Shown here in pieces: positions 1-11,571 of a stretch of DNA of 64,000 nucleotides (position 1 is the first letter of the stretch; every line of letters begins with the position of its first letter). The stretch is from Diploscapter coronatus. Taxonomy: Eukaryota > Nematoda > Chromadorea > Rhabditida > Rhabditidae. The position numbers and the translations under genes are program-made. The stretch spans positions 60,837,249 through 60,901,248 of the forward strand of contig OZ038423.1 of the NCBI GenBank assembly GCA_964036155.1. The letters are read 5' to 3'. Below the pieces are notes generated by a model. It was given only the letters and a program-made list of their open reading frames with translations. It was not told the DNA's origin and searched no databases.

Positions 1-213
1 CGCGTCTTTAACTTTAAATTCAGAAATTTTCCATATATTAATGTAAACGATTTTCACTCAATTTTGAGCCACTTTTAACTTCGCTAAAGAAGCAACCATT
101 AATGTTTTAAAAATTCCAATCTTTCCTTTTACTTTTTGAAATATACCCGCACAATTAAAACTCGAAAATCATAAATGGAATATTTTAAATTAAAAATTAG
201 CATAAATTCCAAC

Positions 214-2886
214 CTTATCAACGAAAGCGAGTTTATAGGACGGGTAGGGGAAGCGACAGGAGAGCAGCTCTTCGAAATACTCCATGATTTTGCCGACCGG
301 AAAGGTCGTGTGCTTCACGAGGGACACCAGACCGGGTAGCGCGAAACTCGTTACCTGAAAATAAAAGATTACCCGAGACTTTAGGTCAAATATCCTAATG
401 ATTTTTACTTTTTCTAGCTGAATTTTAGCATTAGTACATTTTTACGACTAATTACAGAAAATTGTTTTGTTAATTTCCAAAGAAGTCATAAGTTTGAAAG
501 AATTTACTTGAAAAGTAATCAACGCTAGAACTCTGATATAACGAAATTTGAGAAATATCTTAAAAATGTATATATAAAGAGTTTTTTCGAATTGTAATAT
601 ATAATTCATGACATCGGGAAGAAATCGAATAAATCAAACTCAAAAATCAGGTTAATTTTTTAAATGTGCATTCCCAGGAGAACTTGATCCACTCAATGCT
701 TTTCCTATTTACCGAAGATACGCTTCTCTCAATCACATAATGGTAGAAATTCACACCATTTGATAAGATTCGAACAAATTCAATTTTAAAATTCTAAATT
801 AGAAGAAAAACAAAGCCAAACCTCCGAAACCTCGGGATGTGCGATGGGAACGAACTGTCCGACGGCGAAGCCAATAGAACAGGCCGCGGTCGGGATCGAC
901 TGCTGGAAGTGGTAGACCTTCACATCGAGTTCTTGTGATAATTCCACGTCCTGAAACTTATTTGTTAATTAAAAACATCTTTTTCTTTCTCTTGAAATCG
1001 TAGAGAAATTTTGTCTTGCAAAGTAAAAATATGATAAATTTAAAATTAAAATATATAAAAATCGTGCCACTAATTCCGCACTAGCGACAGCCGTATGGGA
1101 GACATCGCAGGTGATTTTCAACCTCCAGAGTGACAATTGATCCGGAGAATCCCGGCAGGGCAACCATTCTCGAGTGCCTGGAGATAATTAGGGTAGTTAA
1201 CTAGAATTAATTTCCCAATAAATTAACTCGAAAATGTTATACCTTGAAAACTTTAAATAATTGTTAATTTCAAAAACTTCATGACCCAAAAAATAATTCG
1301 AAAAACGGAGAAATTACCACTCATGTAGGAGCTCCTGTAGGTGAATAGATGAGCGCCTTTCTCCGTGATACCATCCATCCCAGTCGCATGAGAGAATTGG
1401 ATGCTCTAAAGTTGGAAAATCACATCGAATATGTGTGAAGTTTAAAAATCCCCACATGTTTTGGCTTGACGACCATCACGTCGATGGAGACTTTGATGCT
1501 TTGCTGTTCGCCAACGAACTCCCTCAGAGAGTCCGGAACCATGATTAGAAGCTGATCTGAAAAAAGCTATTTTATTTTCTTTTTTTTAATTTCTTTTAAT
1601 TCTTCATGTTCCTTTCAAAATAAGAAAAAATCGACTCACAATCCTTTTCCGTGTACGTCTCGTAGACTTTCGAAGAGAATTCGCCGATCGCCGGGTTTTT
1701 CAGCTCCGATACCGTATCCTGAAAATTAGCATAAAGACTAAAAACGAAGAATTGTTGTGCCTTGAAGGTGTTGATTCTGACGTATTCGGCGTCGATGTCA
1801 TTCATCGTCACTGAACCGGAGAATTCGGCTTCGTTCGGCAAGAGGGCGCCTGAAATAAAAGAAATAAGAGAACGGGAATATTTTGTGATAAAAAAGAGAC
1901 TGAAAGAAATAGAATCAAAGATAAACCCACAATTTCCCAAATGGAGAGGAACGGCGGTGAGATTCGGAACGATAGGAGCTATGATTAGGTCCGTGTGAAC
2001 TCGGAACGACTCGGCAGCGAAGTCGATCTGGTCGATTATCACCTAAATTTCTATCTTTCAACAATTTTTAACCTCGATTTCCTAGTCATTTCGGCCCAAT
2101 GAATTGGACAAAAACCCTTCACTCTTTCCTTAGGAAAAACGAATAACATCCCAAAATTATCGAGAAAGAATAGAACTATGGCTATCTCAAGGAAAATGGA
2201 GGCTTGTTCCTCATCTAAACGGAAAACAGGATTGACCATTTTCAATAACAAATCTCACTACTTGGATTGAAAAATGCTTTCATTCGACACTTTTAACATT
2301 AAACCAAAACTGTGTAAGTTTACAAAAAGCGTTTTTTAATAAATAAATAGGAAAAATCGCCTACCACTTGGGTGAGCACCCGAATCTCGTCAGCGCACTC
2401 GATGTGGGGAGCGGTGGTGGGCTCCTCCTGAATGGCCGCCTGTCTCTGCTGCTGCTGCTGCCCTCCGCCTTGGTCAGGCACGTGCCCGTTCACCGCACCG
2501 TTTACCATCGAAAAACATTTTTTCACTATGTTTCAAAAGACTTATATTTTTCCCCTCCCGAAAGACAGGCGATTCATCGAGTTTTCCTGTTAGATAAACA
2601 ACTCAAGAATAAGTTTTACCAATTCAAGTGTTTTAAAAAACTTAACTGAATGATTATTTGAATAAAAGTTGATCTACTGCTCAAATTATTCCAAAACGCA
2701 AGAAAAAGTTCCCACCTGTCCATTTTCATGGCCTTCTTGACCCGGGATTCCTGACGATCGAGGCCCCTGCCCATTTACGGGCTGCCGCCACTCCATTTGG
2801 TCGTCCTGCGGTTTGGCCATTTGAGCGGGAGTTTGTCCAGAAGATGAGGAACTCGGCCGTTCACCATCCACTAACTCTGCTCGCAT
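214..2886 (-). CDS. taf-2: TFIID subunit 2 (TAF2), N-terminal third, 3' partial
   Basis: TAF2 is the large TFIID subunit with an M1-aminopeptidase-like fold that has lost catalysis and helps bind core promoters. Ten exons fit in phase: 2886-2716, 2508-2365, 2042-1931, 1849-1761, 1718-1640, 1556-1456, 1405-1321, 1177-1071, 950-822 and 354-214, about 386 codons; the rest lies left of position 1. After about 100 residues rich in P, S, Q and G, including a run of five Gln, the peptide follows human TAF2 block by block (LTQVVIIDQIDF, EKGAHLFTY, LVKHTTFPVGKIMEYFEELL). Two splice sites are odd: the 2508 exon needs an acceptor ending TTTTTCG, and the 1761 exon ends in a GC donor, or its 42-nt intron, which is in frame and open, is retained. 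The first two exons are the least certain part. Confidence 0.85.
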
Positions 2887-3095
2887 CAAACTGAAAAAGG
2901 CATTTAAAAATCGATAAGTTAAAATTTAAAAAAAAATTGAATATGAAACCCTGAATACATTTTTTCAGAAAATTCGGGAAGAAACATAGAAAATCCTTGA
3001 AAATGAAGTTTCCGAAATATTTGAAAAATAATAAGATAAAGATATTCCAGTGTCTTAAAACACTTGCTTTAAAAAAGAATTTAAAAATGCGATTT

Positions 3096-4067
3096 TCATG
3101 ATTTATTAGCGATTTGTTGCTTTTTGGAGATGTAGTTTGGGGTGATCTGGAAATTCTTCTTATTGCCACAGGTCAGACATTTCCTCTGGAGGACTTTCTT
3201 CTGAATCATACGGCACTCGACTTTAGGAATCTGAAAACAATTTTTTTAGAATTATTACTGTGAAATTAGTCAACATCAATCAGGATTTTGCATTTCATGT
3301 GAAAATCGTTGAAACTTATAACATTTATTTTGAAAGAGGAAAACTTTCATTATTTCTCAAATAATATCCGCTTAGCAGTATACTGATTCTGCAAACTTTC
3401 AACTGTAGATAAATAATTTCTGAAGCCAATCTATTCTTTTCTTCTAAATGAATATCAAAATTAGATTAGAAGAGTCGGGCTAAGTCTGTCATTAATTTCA
3501 AACTTCCTAGTCCTAAACCAATCATCTTTGAAACAGACCTTAGCCGTGAGCACCTCCCTGCATCTTTTGCAGAAGGTTCGCGATATTTCGTGTGCGATTT
3601 TGGGCCGTTCGACGTTCAGCACGCCGCGCAACAGCTTGCTGTATTTCCTACTCAACTTCGCGAAACCGTCATTCGGCAAATTTCCTGAATTAAACCATTT
3701 TTTAGAAAAATTTTCCCTAAAAATTGATATTTTCTAAAAAAAAAAGAAGTGATTTATATCGGATTCTTCCAAGGAAAATAATAAATTAACAAAAATACCT
3801 TTCAAATTCTGAAACTTTGAAAAAAAACCAACCTTGCATCGAAACTCCGACCGACGCGTTGTAGAGGAAATGAACGCGGTGGTGAGCGGGCGTGACGATG
3901 GCAGGTGGTTCTTCTGAAAATTAAAATAAATAAATTATCCCAGTCGATTTTTAAACATGATATTAGAAAATTTCTCTAACCGTCTTACTTTGATTTCCCT
4001 GTGTCGTGTTGGGTTCTACCGTAATTCCGGAAGACGTCGACGGTTGTGGAGCGACTTCTGACGTCAT
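3096..4067 (-). CDS. RNase P protein subunit, Rpr2/Rpp21/SNM1 family
   Basis: This is a small zinc-ribbon subunit of nuclear RNase P, which processes tRNA 5' ends. Four exons (4067-3989, 3913-3833, 3684-3539, 3230-3096) join in phase to a 146-residue protein, close to human RPP21 in length. After an acidic, Ser/Thr-rich start, residues about 55-85 hold the family helix (KLSRKYSKLLRGVL), followed by the CKRC knuckle and, about 35 residues on, CLTCG, the two halves of the four-cysteine zinc site. The C-terminus is basic. It lies between pick-1 and taf-2 in the putative operon, with a TTTCCAG acceptor directly before the ATG. The related Snm1 protein of RNase MRP cannot be excluded from sequence alone. 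Confidence 0.85.
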
Positions 4068-4326
4068 CTGGAAATTCTAAAATTCAAAAAAAATCGAAGA
4101 GGAACGAAGTATTTCAGTGAGAAATTGAAAAAGGAACGAGAATGAAAGTGCGCTTCAATGCGATTTCCTTCGTTGCACGGTAAACGCGCTCCAATGCCAA
4201 CTTTTCTTTTCACAAAGCAAGCTTTTTCCAAAATTATTTCAGGTAGATTTCTAGGTCTAGCATAACCGTTTTTTTCTATCAAAATCAAATAAAAATGACA
4301 TTTATTATTTTCGAGATCAAGATTGT

Positions 4327-6855
4327 TTACTCAAAATCAAAGTTGATTAGTGATTTGTCGTTTTCGCTTCTTTCATTGTCCAAATCTAACAGATCTGACG
4401 TCGTGTTCGTCGTCGGGGCTTCAGAACCTTGGACATCGATCAAATCGACGGCTTCTTGCGCCTCATCTACCGCATCCTCGGCACTTTGACGCCGCTCTTT
4501 GGATTCTGATTCGCGTAACGTTAACTGAAGATTTTCATTTTTATCTATATTTGAAATTCATAAAATACAAATAATATCGTTCGAAAAATTTTCTCTCAAA
4601 ATGAAAATAAAAATACCGTTGAAACATCGATCTCAATCTGGCTGTTCGCGGGTTTGCTCATCGCTCCTTCACAGGCCTTCTGGCAATCTCTCATCGCCTC
4701 CGCATACCGCGTCAGATGACCGGCTATGTCTCTTACTGAATTTTTTAAACCATTAGTTTTCGAAACGAAATCTCGCTTCACTTTTTTTCTAGTTTAAAAA
4801 TAGGAAAAATGAGATGTTATGAATTTCAGATTTTTTGTTCTAAAATTACCATGTTTCTGATCGAGCAACTCAATCTTCACCATGACGTCGTGCCGCATCT
4901 TGACGAATTTCTGTCGGGACGCTTGGCGACAGCGGAGCATTAATCTGGAATTTCGTAAAATATGTTTTAAGGAAATCAGAAACTAAACAATTCTTCCAGA
5001 TTTTGATAAGCTACCTTGTTTTTTCTTCCAAGCCTTCATTGATATTCAATTTAGCATATGCGTTTGACTATGTTTCAAGAAAACCCAAGATGAAGAGAAA
5101 TGTCAAACAACTGATATACACACTAATTTTGATTATTTATAACTTCAATCCAATAAAATAAATGTAAAGTTTTACTATATTTTAAATCGAGTATCTCGAC
5201 TTAATTGCCAAATTACCTGTATTCGTAATTGCCCGACTCGACCCTGTAGAGGTTCTCATTGAGTTGGTGGACTTCGGCCTCTTCATCGTCCATTTCTTTA
5301 AGCTTCAGGCAGTACGAGAGGTATTCGTATTTCACGTCCAGGTATCTGAAATATAGAAAAATCTTTTTCCAAAATACCCATTTTTCAAGAAACTTTCATT
5401 TGTTTCAAATTTCAATAGAAATTTTGGAAATGTATTTTCCAAGAACGCCCTTACGATAAAGCTGGATTTCTTCAAGAAAAAGAAATCCTTTATAAACATT
5501 TTCTTTACTTTAAAAATATGACTATTCAAGATTTTATCAATAAAAGCATGTTTCAGAAACATCCTACTTTTTCAGCGTAGCCTCTGTATCAGGAATGACG
5601 TGTTCTGAATAGGTCGCTAGATCCGCCAACATCGAGCTCATCTGTTTGAGGGTGGTTTCCTGAAAAATTTAAATTATGAAAAAGGATAAAAATGCCTGCA
5701 AATAGAAATTTTCAATCTTGAAAGGCAAGAAAAATACTTATTTCCCAAAAATCCTATTTTCAAACTACAAGCTAATTTTAAAAATAGCCAAGAAACTTTA
5801 TTCCGAAAATTCGATTTTTTCAAAAATACAAGTGACCTTATTTTTGCCTATCTGCCTGTGAACTTCACCAAAAGTGTAGAAAGCTTCGTTGGCGTTTTGT
5901 TGAACTTCGTGAGCGGCCAATTCACAGAAAACGTCGCCTATTGCTGAAACTTTTGATTTTTTAAAGAAGTATTTTGCTGGTGGGTAAATGAATGTTCTAA
6001 ACTTAAAGAACTCGAACCTTTCTGATAGAATCCAAGCCTTTCTTCGTAATGGAGTAAATCGTTGAAGTATCCGATCAGGTTTCGGTAGAACTCGGCATTT
6101 CCTTCTAGGACCTGAAACACAAAAGTTTAAATTAGTTTACTAAAATAAGCTGAAACTTCGTATTATCATTATTTTCACGATTTAATTAGAAAGAAATGAA
6201 ATCTCGACCTTGATTTTATTTAGCAGAGGGTCATTGCAGAGAATCGCCCTGGAAAGTCCTAACGCATCCGCTGAGTCTGTATCCATAAATTCTACCATTT
6301 TGTGTTTGACCTTCTTCATCAAAATATCAAAAGTTTTGCCCTTTTCCGGATCGTCTTCAAGCTTGTTTATTGTTACCTGAAATGGCTTATCGTTTTGATT
6401 TTTTAGCCTCGAAAACTCTGAAACCCACTTTAATCGGAGTCGTACTGCATTGAATCAATTGAGCCACTGCAGATTTCCGTTCGCCTTTCACCGAAATCCC
6501 GTTGATCGCTACGACCTCGTCGCCACACCGGATTCGGAAATTAAATAGTTTTTAAAAATTTTATTTCATACAAATCCTACCTCCCGTCCTTTTCTGTGGG
6601 TGAGCCATCGAAAACTTGAACCACATACACACACGGGCAAAAAGGATGACCTCCTCCTGAAAAAAATTAATTTTTAATAGAAAAAGATTGAAATAGTAAT
6701 TTCTTTAAAAAAATATTCATCGAAAATTTCCTTTGGTAGAAAAATTTAAACTTACCGATCGAAATTCCGACCAACCCCTTTTCATCCTTCATGATTTCGA
6801 CGGTTTCCGATTGAATTTTGAGACCAAGCCGATCTTCTTCGTAGTAAAGGTCCAT
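4327..6855 (-). CDS. pick-1: PICK1: PDZ and BAR domain trafficking protein
   Basis: PICK1 binds receptor C-termini through its PDZ domain and curved membranes through its BAR/arfaptin domain, in neurons and secretory cells. Eleven exons (6855-6756, 6656-6581, 6534-6429, 6376-6209, 6111-6018, 5943-5837, 5659-5568, 5345-5217, 4944-4850, 4735-4617, 4524-4327) give 427 residues; the human protein has 415. The PDZ domain is at about 15-105, with GISIGGGHPFCPCVYVVQVF as its core. The BAR region (about 130-350) carries the near-invariant blocks ADALGLSRAILCND, KYEYLSYCLKLKEMDDEE, GNYEYRLMLRCRQ and KIELLDQKHV. The acidic C-terminus differs from vertebrates. A TTTCAG acceptor abuts the ATG, and a good donor at about 6907 suggests a 5' UTR exon. 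The intron before exon 3 ends in CG instead of AG (see findings). Confidence 0.95.
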
Positions 6856-6909
6856 CTGAAACGAAAAATGTTAAACTAAGAAAAGAATAAGTTTAAAAAA
6901 TTCTCACCT

Positions 6910-7826
6910 TTTCGATATTTCAGGCTAGAGCTATATTGGTTCCATTGCATGTGCTTTTCCCTTCACCCATGTGCCCTCGAGGCTCTGCGTTTATCGATTT
7001 TTCGCCCTCCTCTCCCGGCCTCTGGCCATAATTGGAGAATTCATCAGTCTAAACGAAAAGCTAATATTTCATCCCCCAAACTATCGGTTTTTTTTCCAAG
7101 AAGTCTTAGAAATTCGAAAATTAGCATATTTTTAATTTGTTAGCATGGTAGAATTAGCTAATTTAATAATTACAAGGACTAGGAAATCTCGCGAAGTGCT
7201 AATCGTCAAATTGGTCGATGTTTTTTTCACTGCAGGGACATTTTGACGTATTGATCACGATGAAATCACTGAAAAGTGCCCGGACGGTCTCATTTGTTAA
7301 CAATTCTCAGAAAATTGTTTCCATTTGTGAAGAAAACGAGTGTTGAAATTAGAACTTTTCACTCTTATTTTTGCATGTCTAATTGTCACATTTTGTATAA
7401 AAATTTACATCTTGAAAAATGGATATGTGTTGAACACGGAGAATTTTGATAAGATAGCCGCTTTTTGAATTTTTACAATTAAGTTTAGTTTCATATTTTG
7501 ATTTATGCGAGCGCAAATGCATTTTCATTGTGTGTATTTTATATTAAGAGAATATTATCATTTCAATTTGTCATATAGTGGGTATGAACTTTTGTATTGA
7601 TATTCTTTCTTTTATGGAAATAGTTTTCTCGAAATTAATCAACACAAATTCGCCTGCAAAAATATTTACTTATTGGGATCAGAAACATCATTAAAAGATC
7701 AAAGAGAAACTTAAAATAAACAAAGTTGAACATAAAAATCGAAATAGAATAATAAACCCAAAATATCCGCGAGGTTATTAAGCAAAAGAAATAAACTTAA
7801 ATTGTACCATCTATGAGGCAGTATTA
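6910..7826. other. intergenic: pick-1 upstream region
   Basis: About 0.9 kb between the pick-1 5' end and the 3' end of the chemoreceptor-like gene. A minus-strand donor (AAAAG followed by GTGAGA) at about 6907 probably ends a pick-1 5' UTR exon. The segment 6940-7040 is the most GC-rich part and may hold the promoter. I see no coding exon, tRNA or clear repeat. Confidence 0.4.
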
Positions 7827-10800
7827 TTATCGGTTATTCGGAATCGCGATGTTATATATTCTATTTCTCTGGATTTGATTATTATCTGGTCTTCGTGCCA
7901 AAGTCTTCACTACAACACCAACTTTATTCTTCGATTTCTCACGATTCTGGGTATCCAATCTCTAAATTTTAATTATTGAAAAAGATGTGTAGAAGACATG
8001 GTCCGCTACCTTAATTGCACTTTTAGTCAGGAAATATAGTGTTAAAAACTGAATTTGTGGACCATACAATGCAATACTAATTACGTGCCCCTAAATTTAT
8101 TTTAAAAGCTTATTTTATTTTGAAGGGCTATATAGAAACCTTGCGGTATCATGATACGAGACTTGAGCAAAGTAGGGTGTGTGAAATCAGGGAAGTGTTT
8201 ATTTCCCTACGGCAATTAATAAGAGTAGTAACTAATAGGTACTCCCATTTTCCCACAAACTGCAGCTTTTTTCGAACGAGGAACTTATGAATGAGAGAGT
8301 GCAGAGAAGCTAGAAAAAAGTTGCAATTTGTGGGAAAACAGGCGTAGTAAGTATTAAACAAAAATGATTGGATTTTTTGTTTTCTACTTTATTAATGAGC
8401 TTACTACTTATTACTTTTATTAGTTGCCTTCCGCTACTATTTCGTCAGACAGTAGCTATATGACTGAGGACAGAGGGCTTAAATAAGGGACACTTCATCA
8501 GTTTTTTTTTTAAATACACCCATCATCTCATAGTTAGGACTTCTGTCATTTAGTAGAATGCCCTCCGTCTTCTGTCATATAAGAAGTTATTTATAAAAAT
8601 CGAGTTTTTTGTAGAGAGGGGTGGTACCCAAGAAGTTGACCCTCAAATTTCGAGTTCATTTATTGTCCCTGGGGGTTTTCGACCACGCTGATTACGAATA
8701 TGACGGTTAAAACTCGATCCGATCACTTGTTCCGCATGTTCCGGAAGGTCCGCATCCGGTAGTTTCGAAAAATTCTATTTTCGTTATTCGGCATGGGAAA
8801 AATTCAAGTTTGGTATCAAAATGCTCGCAGAGACCAGCTGAGCACGATTCTGAAGTGATCTCGTCGAAATGACACCGAGTAAGGAAGTTATGATGAACAT
8901 AGTGAAACATATGGAAAATGTCATATTAAGTTTTCGCTTCTTTTAATTTTTAATTCTTTAAAAACCCCAGGTTCCGTGAGTTATTTATACTGGAAAGTAG
9001 CCCAGGTCTTCTAGTTTCTGGAACACTTGGCCGTTTTTCTATAGACTGCCCGCTAGCGGAGAAATGCCACTTCTTCGAAGAGTTGTCATGACTCACTTTT
9101 GTCTAACTTGACTTAAAAAATTCATAACTTTCATAATTCTAAACCAAATTCGGTCATTCTTTTTTTGTTTGATTACTATTGATATTCAGTTTATCAGGCA
9201 CCAAAAGATAATTTTTTTGAATAACGATTTCTGCAGAAATGCGCACTTATTTGCGCCATAATTGCACACCTTTCAACCTGTCCTGGGTTTACGCGTAAAT
9301 GACGTTGAAAAAATTCATCCTTCCAGTATGTTGCGTAGAATGACATAGTGAACAGCTTTGTTTCAGGACCGACCTCGAATTCACATTTGTATGAGCTCCA
9401 GAATTTTTTAAAGTTCAATAACCAATTATTGCAAAGTGCCTTTAGGGCAGTAAACTTCAAAAATTCACAGCTTCCTATATTTCACACCAAATTTCATGAT
9501 TACTTTTTTATTTTGTAGATTTTGAGTAGGAGAATAAATTCTAAATATAAAGAAAATTTTTAGAAATTAATTTTGGCGGGAGAAATTAGCCTAAGTTACC
9601 CTATATATCCGTACTGTGTTTACAAGGGTAATGTGAGTTAAAGTTGAATTTTCAATAAAATCTTGTAGAGCTCTTCAAGTTGATCAACTTTTGTTCCAGA
9701 ACTTATTTTAGAATGTGCACACACAGGGAGATATGATTTTTTGAAAATTTCTGTCAAAACGGTATTATGCTGAATTTGGCTGTCGAACTTCAAAAAATTC
9801 TGGAGTCCCAACGGTAATGAATCCAGGATAGGTTCTGAAACAAAAGTTGTTCGTCATGTCATTCTACGCAACATACTGGAAGGACATATTTTTCCAACGC
9901 CATTTACCCGTAAACCCAGTACAGGTGTATGAGGTAACTTCGGGTAATTTTTTACCGATAAAATTTATTTAAAAAAAAATTATTTTTACTTTCACTTTAT
10001 TCTCACGCTCAAAACCTACAAAATAAAAAAAGAATCATGGAATTTGGTTTAGAATTATGAAAGTTATGAATTTTTCAAATCAAACTAGGCAAAATGAGTC
10101 ATGATAACTCTTCGAAGAAGTGGCATTTCTCCGCTAGCGGGCAGTCTATAGAAAAACGGCCAAGTGCTCCAGAAACTAGAAGACCTGGGCTACTTTCCAG
10201 TATAAATAACTCACGGAATCTGGGGCTTTTAAAAGGTTAAAAATTAAAAGAAGCGAAAAATCAATATGCTATTTTCCATATGTTTTACTATGTTCATCAT
10301 AACTTCCTTACTCGGTGTCATTTCGACGAGATCACTTCAGAATCGTGCTCAGCTGGTCTCTGCGAGCATTTTGATATCAAATTTGAATTTTTCCCATGCC
10401 GAATAACGAAAATAGAATTTTATGGAACTACCGTATGCGGACCTTCCGGAACATGTGGAACAAGTGGTCGGATCGGGTTTTAACCGTCAAATTCGTAATC
10501 AGCGTGGTCGAAAACCCCCAAGGACGAAAAATCAGCTCGAAATTTGAGGATCAACTTCTTGGGTACCACCCCATACTCGATTTTTATAAATAACTTCTTA
10601 TATAGTAACTGCCATTTCGCCATATCTCGCGTCATGATCGTCTTGCGGTTCTCATTTTGCCTTTTATGAATATTCTTACAAGGAACCCATTTAAATCGAC
10701 GCTACTCGAAGTCAGGATCGTAGGCAAGAACGTAATCATTCCAGCACAATAGATGATTATTTCAACAACTGTCTGAAACAATATCCATCATTCATAAGAA

Positions 10801-11536
10801 ATATTTCATGCTAATTTTCTACATGAGCTATCAACCGTAGACTCAGACTATTTTCACTTTTCCTCAGATCCTTCGACATTTTGCTATACTGTTGTTTGAG
10901 CTTCATCAGTAGATAAACGGCACTCCAGATTAAAATCGGAATTAATATTCCATTTATTATGTCATTTGCCGTGAATTGAACATAAACATTCTGAATTTGG
11001 AATTATATTCATCCTGGTTGAAAGTATAATCCAAAATGTTATATTGGTCAGGGGTGTTCTAAATTTCGACTTCTGGGGTTTGGGAATTCCAATTTTGATC
11101 CCGGAATTTTAAAGATTAAAAATTTTAACACCCCTGATATGGATTTTCTTACGTAATACAACATAGATTTGGATAAATCTGTGGACATCAAAATATTCCA
11201 ATAATCATCCTGTGTTTCTGCATCTAATTGATTTATTCGACGGTCCGTATCATTCCTATATGACTCATTGCCAATAAATATGATGCGATAAAAGGTTCTT
11301 GCATTCATAAATTGATAAATGAACGTAATAATTATCGTTGAAGCAATGAATATGCATTTGTTGAGGTTTGTGATTCGATAATTTGGTTTACTAAAATAGC
11401 TTTTTGAAAGATCAATGAAATTTATATAGATCTAGGAAGAATTTGAGTCATACTCAAAAATAGACGGGAAATCGCAAAACGAAATCATAATTATGACTTC
11501 AAAATTCTCCCCAGAATATTTGTTGAAAGTTTCAAG
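7827..11536 (-). CDS. seven-TM chemoreceptor-like protein, 5' end lost in gap
   Basis: Six exons join in phase: 11536-11454, 11390-11153, 10990-10823, 10772-10680, 8090-8010 and 7961-7827 (stop). They encode about 265 residues from roughly TM3 to the C-terminus. Hydrophobic segments include KCIFIASTIIITFIYQF, an extracellular loop with the glycosylation site NES, IINGILIPILIWSAVYLLM, VVEIIIYCAGMITFLPTIL and ISIALYGPQIQFLTLYFL, then a basic tail. This is the layout of nematode serpentine receptors, but I cannot assign a family. TM1-TM2 must lie beyond the N gap. The intron 10679-8091 carries the 2-kb palindrome and two smaller hairpin elements; exons on both sides stay open and in phase, so the gene may still work. 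The 8090 and 7961 exons are inferred from splice sites and TM7-like character. Confidence 0.65.
8226..8355. mobile_element. MITE-like imperfect hairpin
   Basis: Arms 8226-8273 and 8312-8355 are imperfect reverse complements (left ATTTTCCCACAAACTGCAGC; right reversed ATTTTCCCACAAATTGCAAC), with a loop of about 38 bases. It lies in the large intron of the chemoreceptor-like gene. No ORF is present; a small non-autonomous DNA element is the simplest reading. Confidence 0.6.
8457..8581. mobile_element. MITE-like element with 22-bp terminal inverted repeats
   Basis: Positions 8457-8478 (TATATGACTGAGGACAGAGG then GC) and 8560-8581 are reverse complements with three mismatches and bracket about 80 bp of non-coding AT-rich DNA. 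Its right end overlaps the first bases of the 2-kb palindrome, so one element probably inserted at the edge of the other. Confidence 0.65.
8577..10603. mobile_element. 2-kb palindrome with arms of about 0.9 kb
   Basis: The sequence from 8577 rightward reappears as its reverse complement ending at 10603 (both outer ends ATATAAGAAGTTATTTATAA). Arms run to about 9485 and 9705, with roughly 220 bp between them. Stretches such as the block with CCGCTAGCGGGCAG (about 9048-9060 and 10132-10144) match nearly base for base; the inner ends are more diverged. No transposase is visible. Reading frames inside the arms occur in both copies only because the DNA is duplicated. It could be a long-TIR non-autonomous transposon or an inverted duplication. 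It lies wholly in an intron of the chemoreceptor-like gene. Confidence 0.85.
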
Positions 11537-11571
11537 CTAGAGAGAAAAAAAACATTTTTAAAAATCTTATG

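Larger units (their letters stand above)
214..6855 (-). other. probable three-gene operon pick-1 / Rpp21 / taf-2
   Basis: Three minus-strand genes follow each other closely. The pick-1 stop at 4327 and the Rpp21 start at 4067 are 259 bp apart; the Rpp21 stop at 3096 and the taf-2 start at 2886 are 209 bp apart. Rpp21 has an acceptor (TTTCCAG) directly before its ATG, and taf-2 has CTTTTTCAG four bases before its ATG, as expected for SL2 trans-splicing. An AATAAA on the minus strand (4301-4306) lies just after pick-1. Spacing and acceptors are seen; operon status is inferred. The spacing is at the long side for nematode operons, so separate SL1-spliced genes remain possible. Confidence 0.6.

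Noticed and set aside
1641..2042. A single continuous open frame across three taf-2 exons
   Set aside because: The stretch between 1930 and 1850 has a proper donor and acceptor and is absent from the TAF2 family pattern, so it is an intron that happens to be open.
8707..8910. Conserved peptide appearing on opposite strands at 8707-8910 and 10280-10483
   Set aside because: The two frames are the arms of the palindrome. Their similarity comes from duplicated DNA, and neither has splice or start context.
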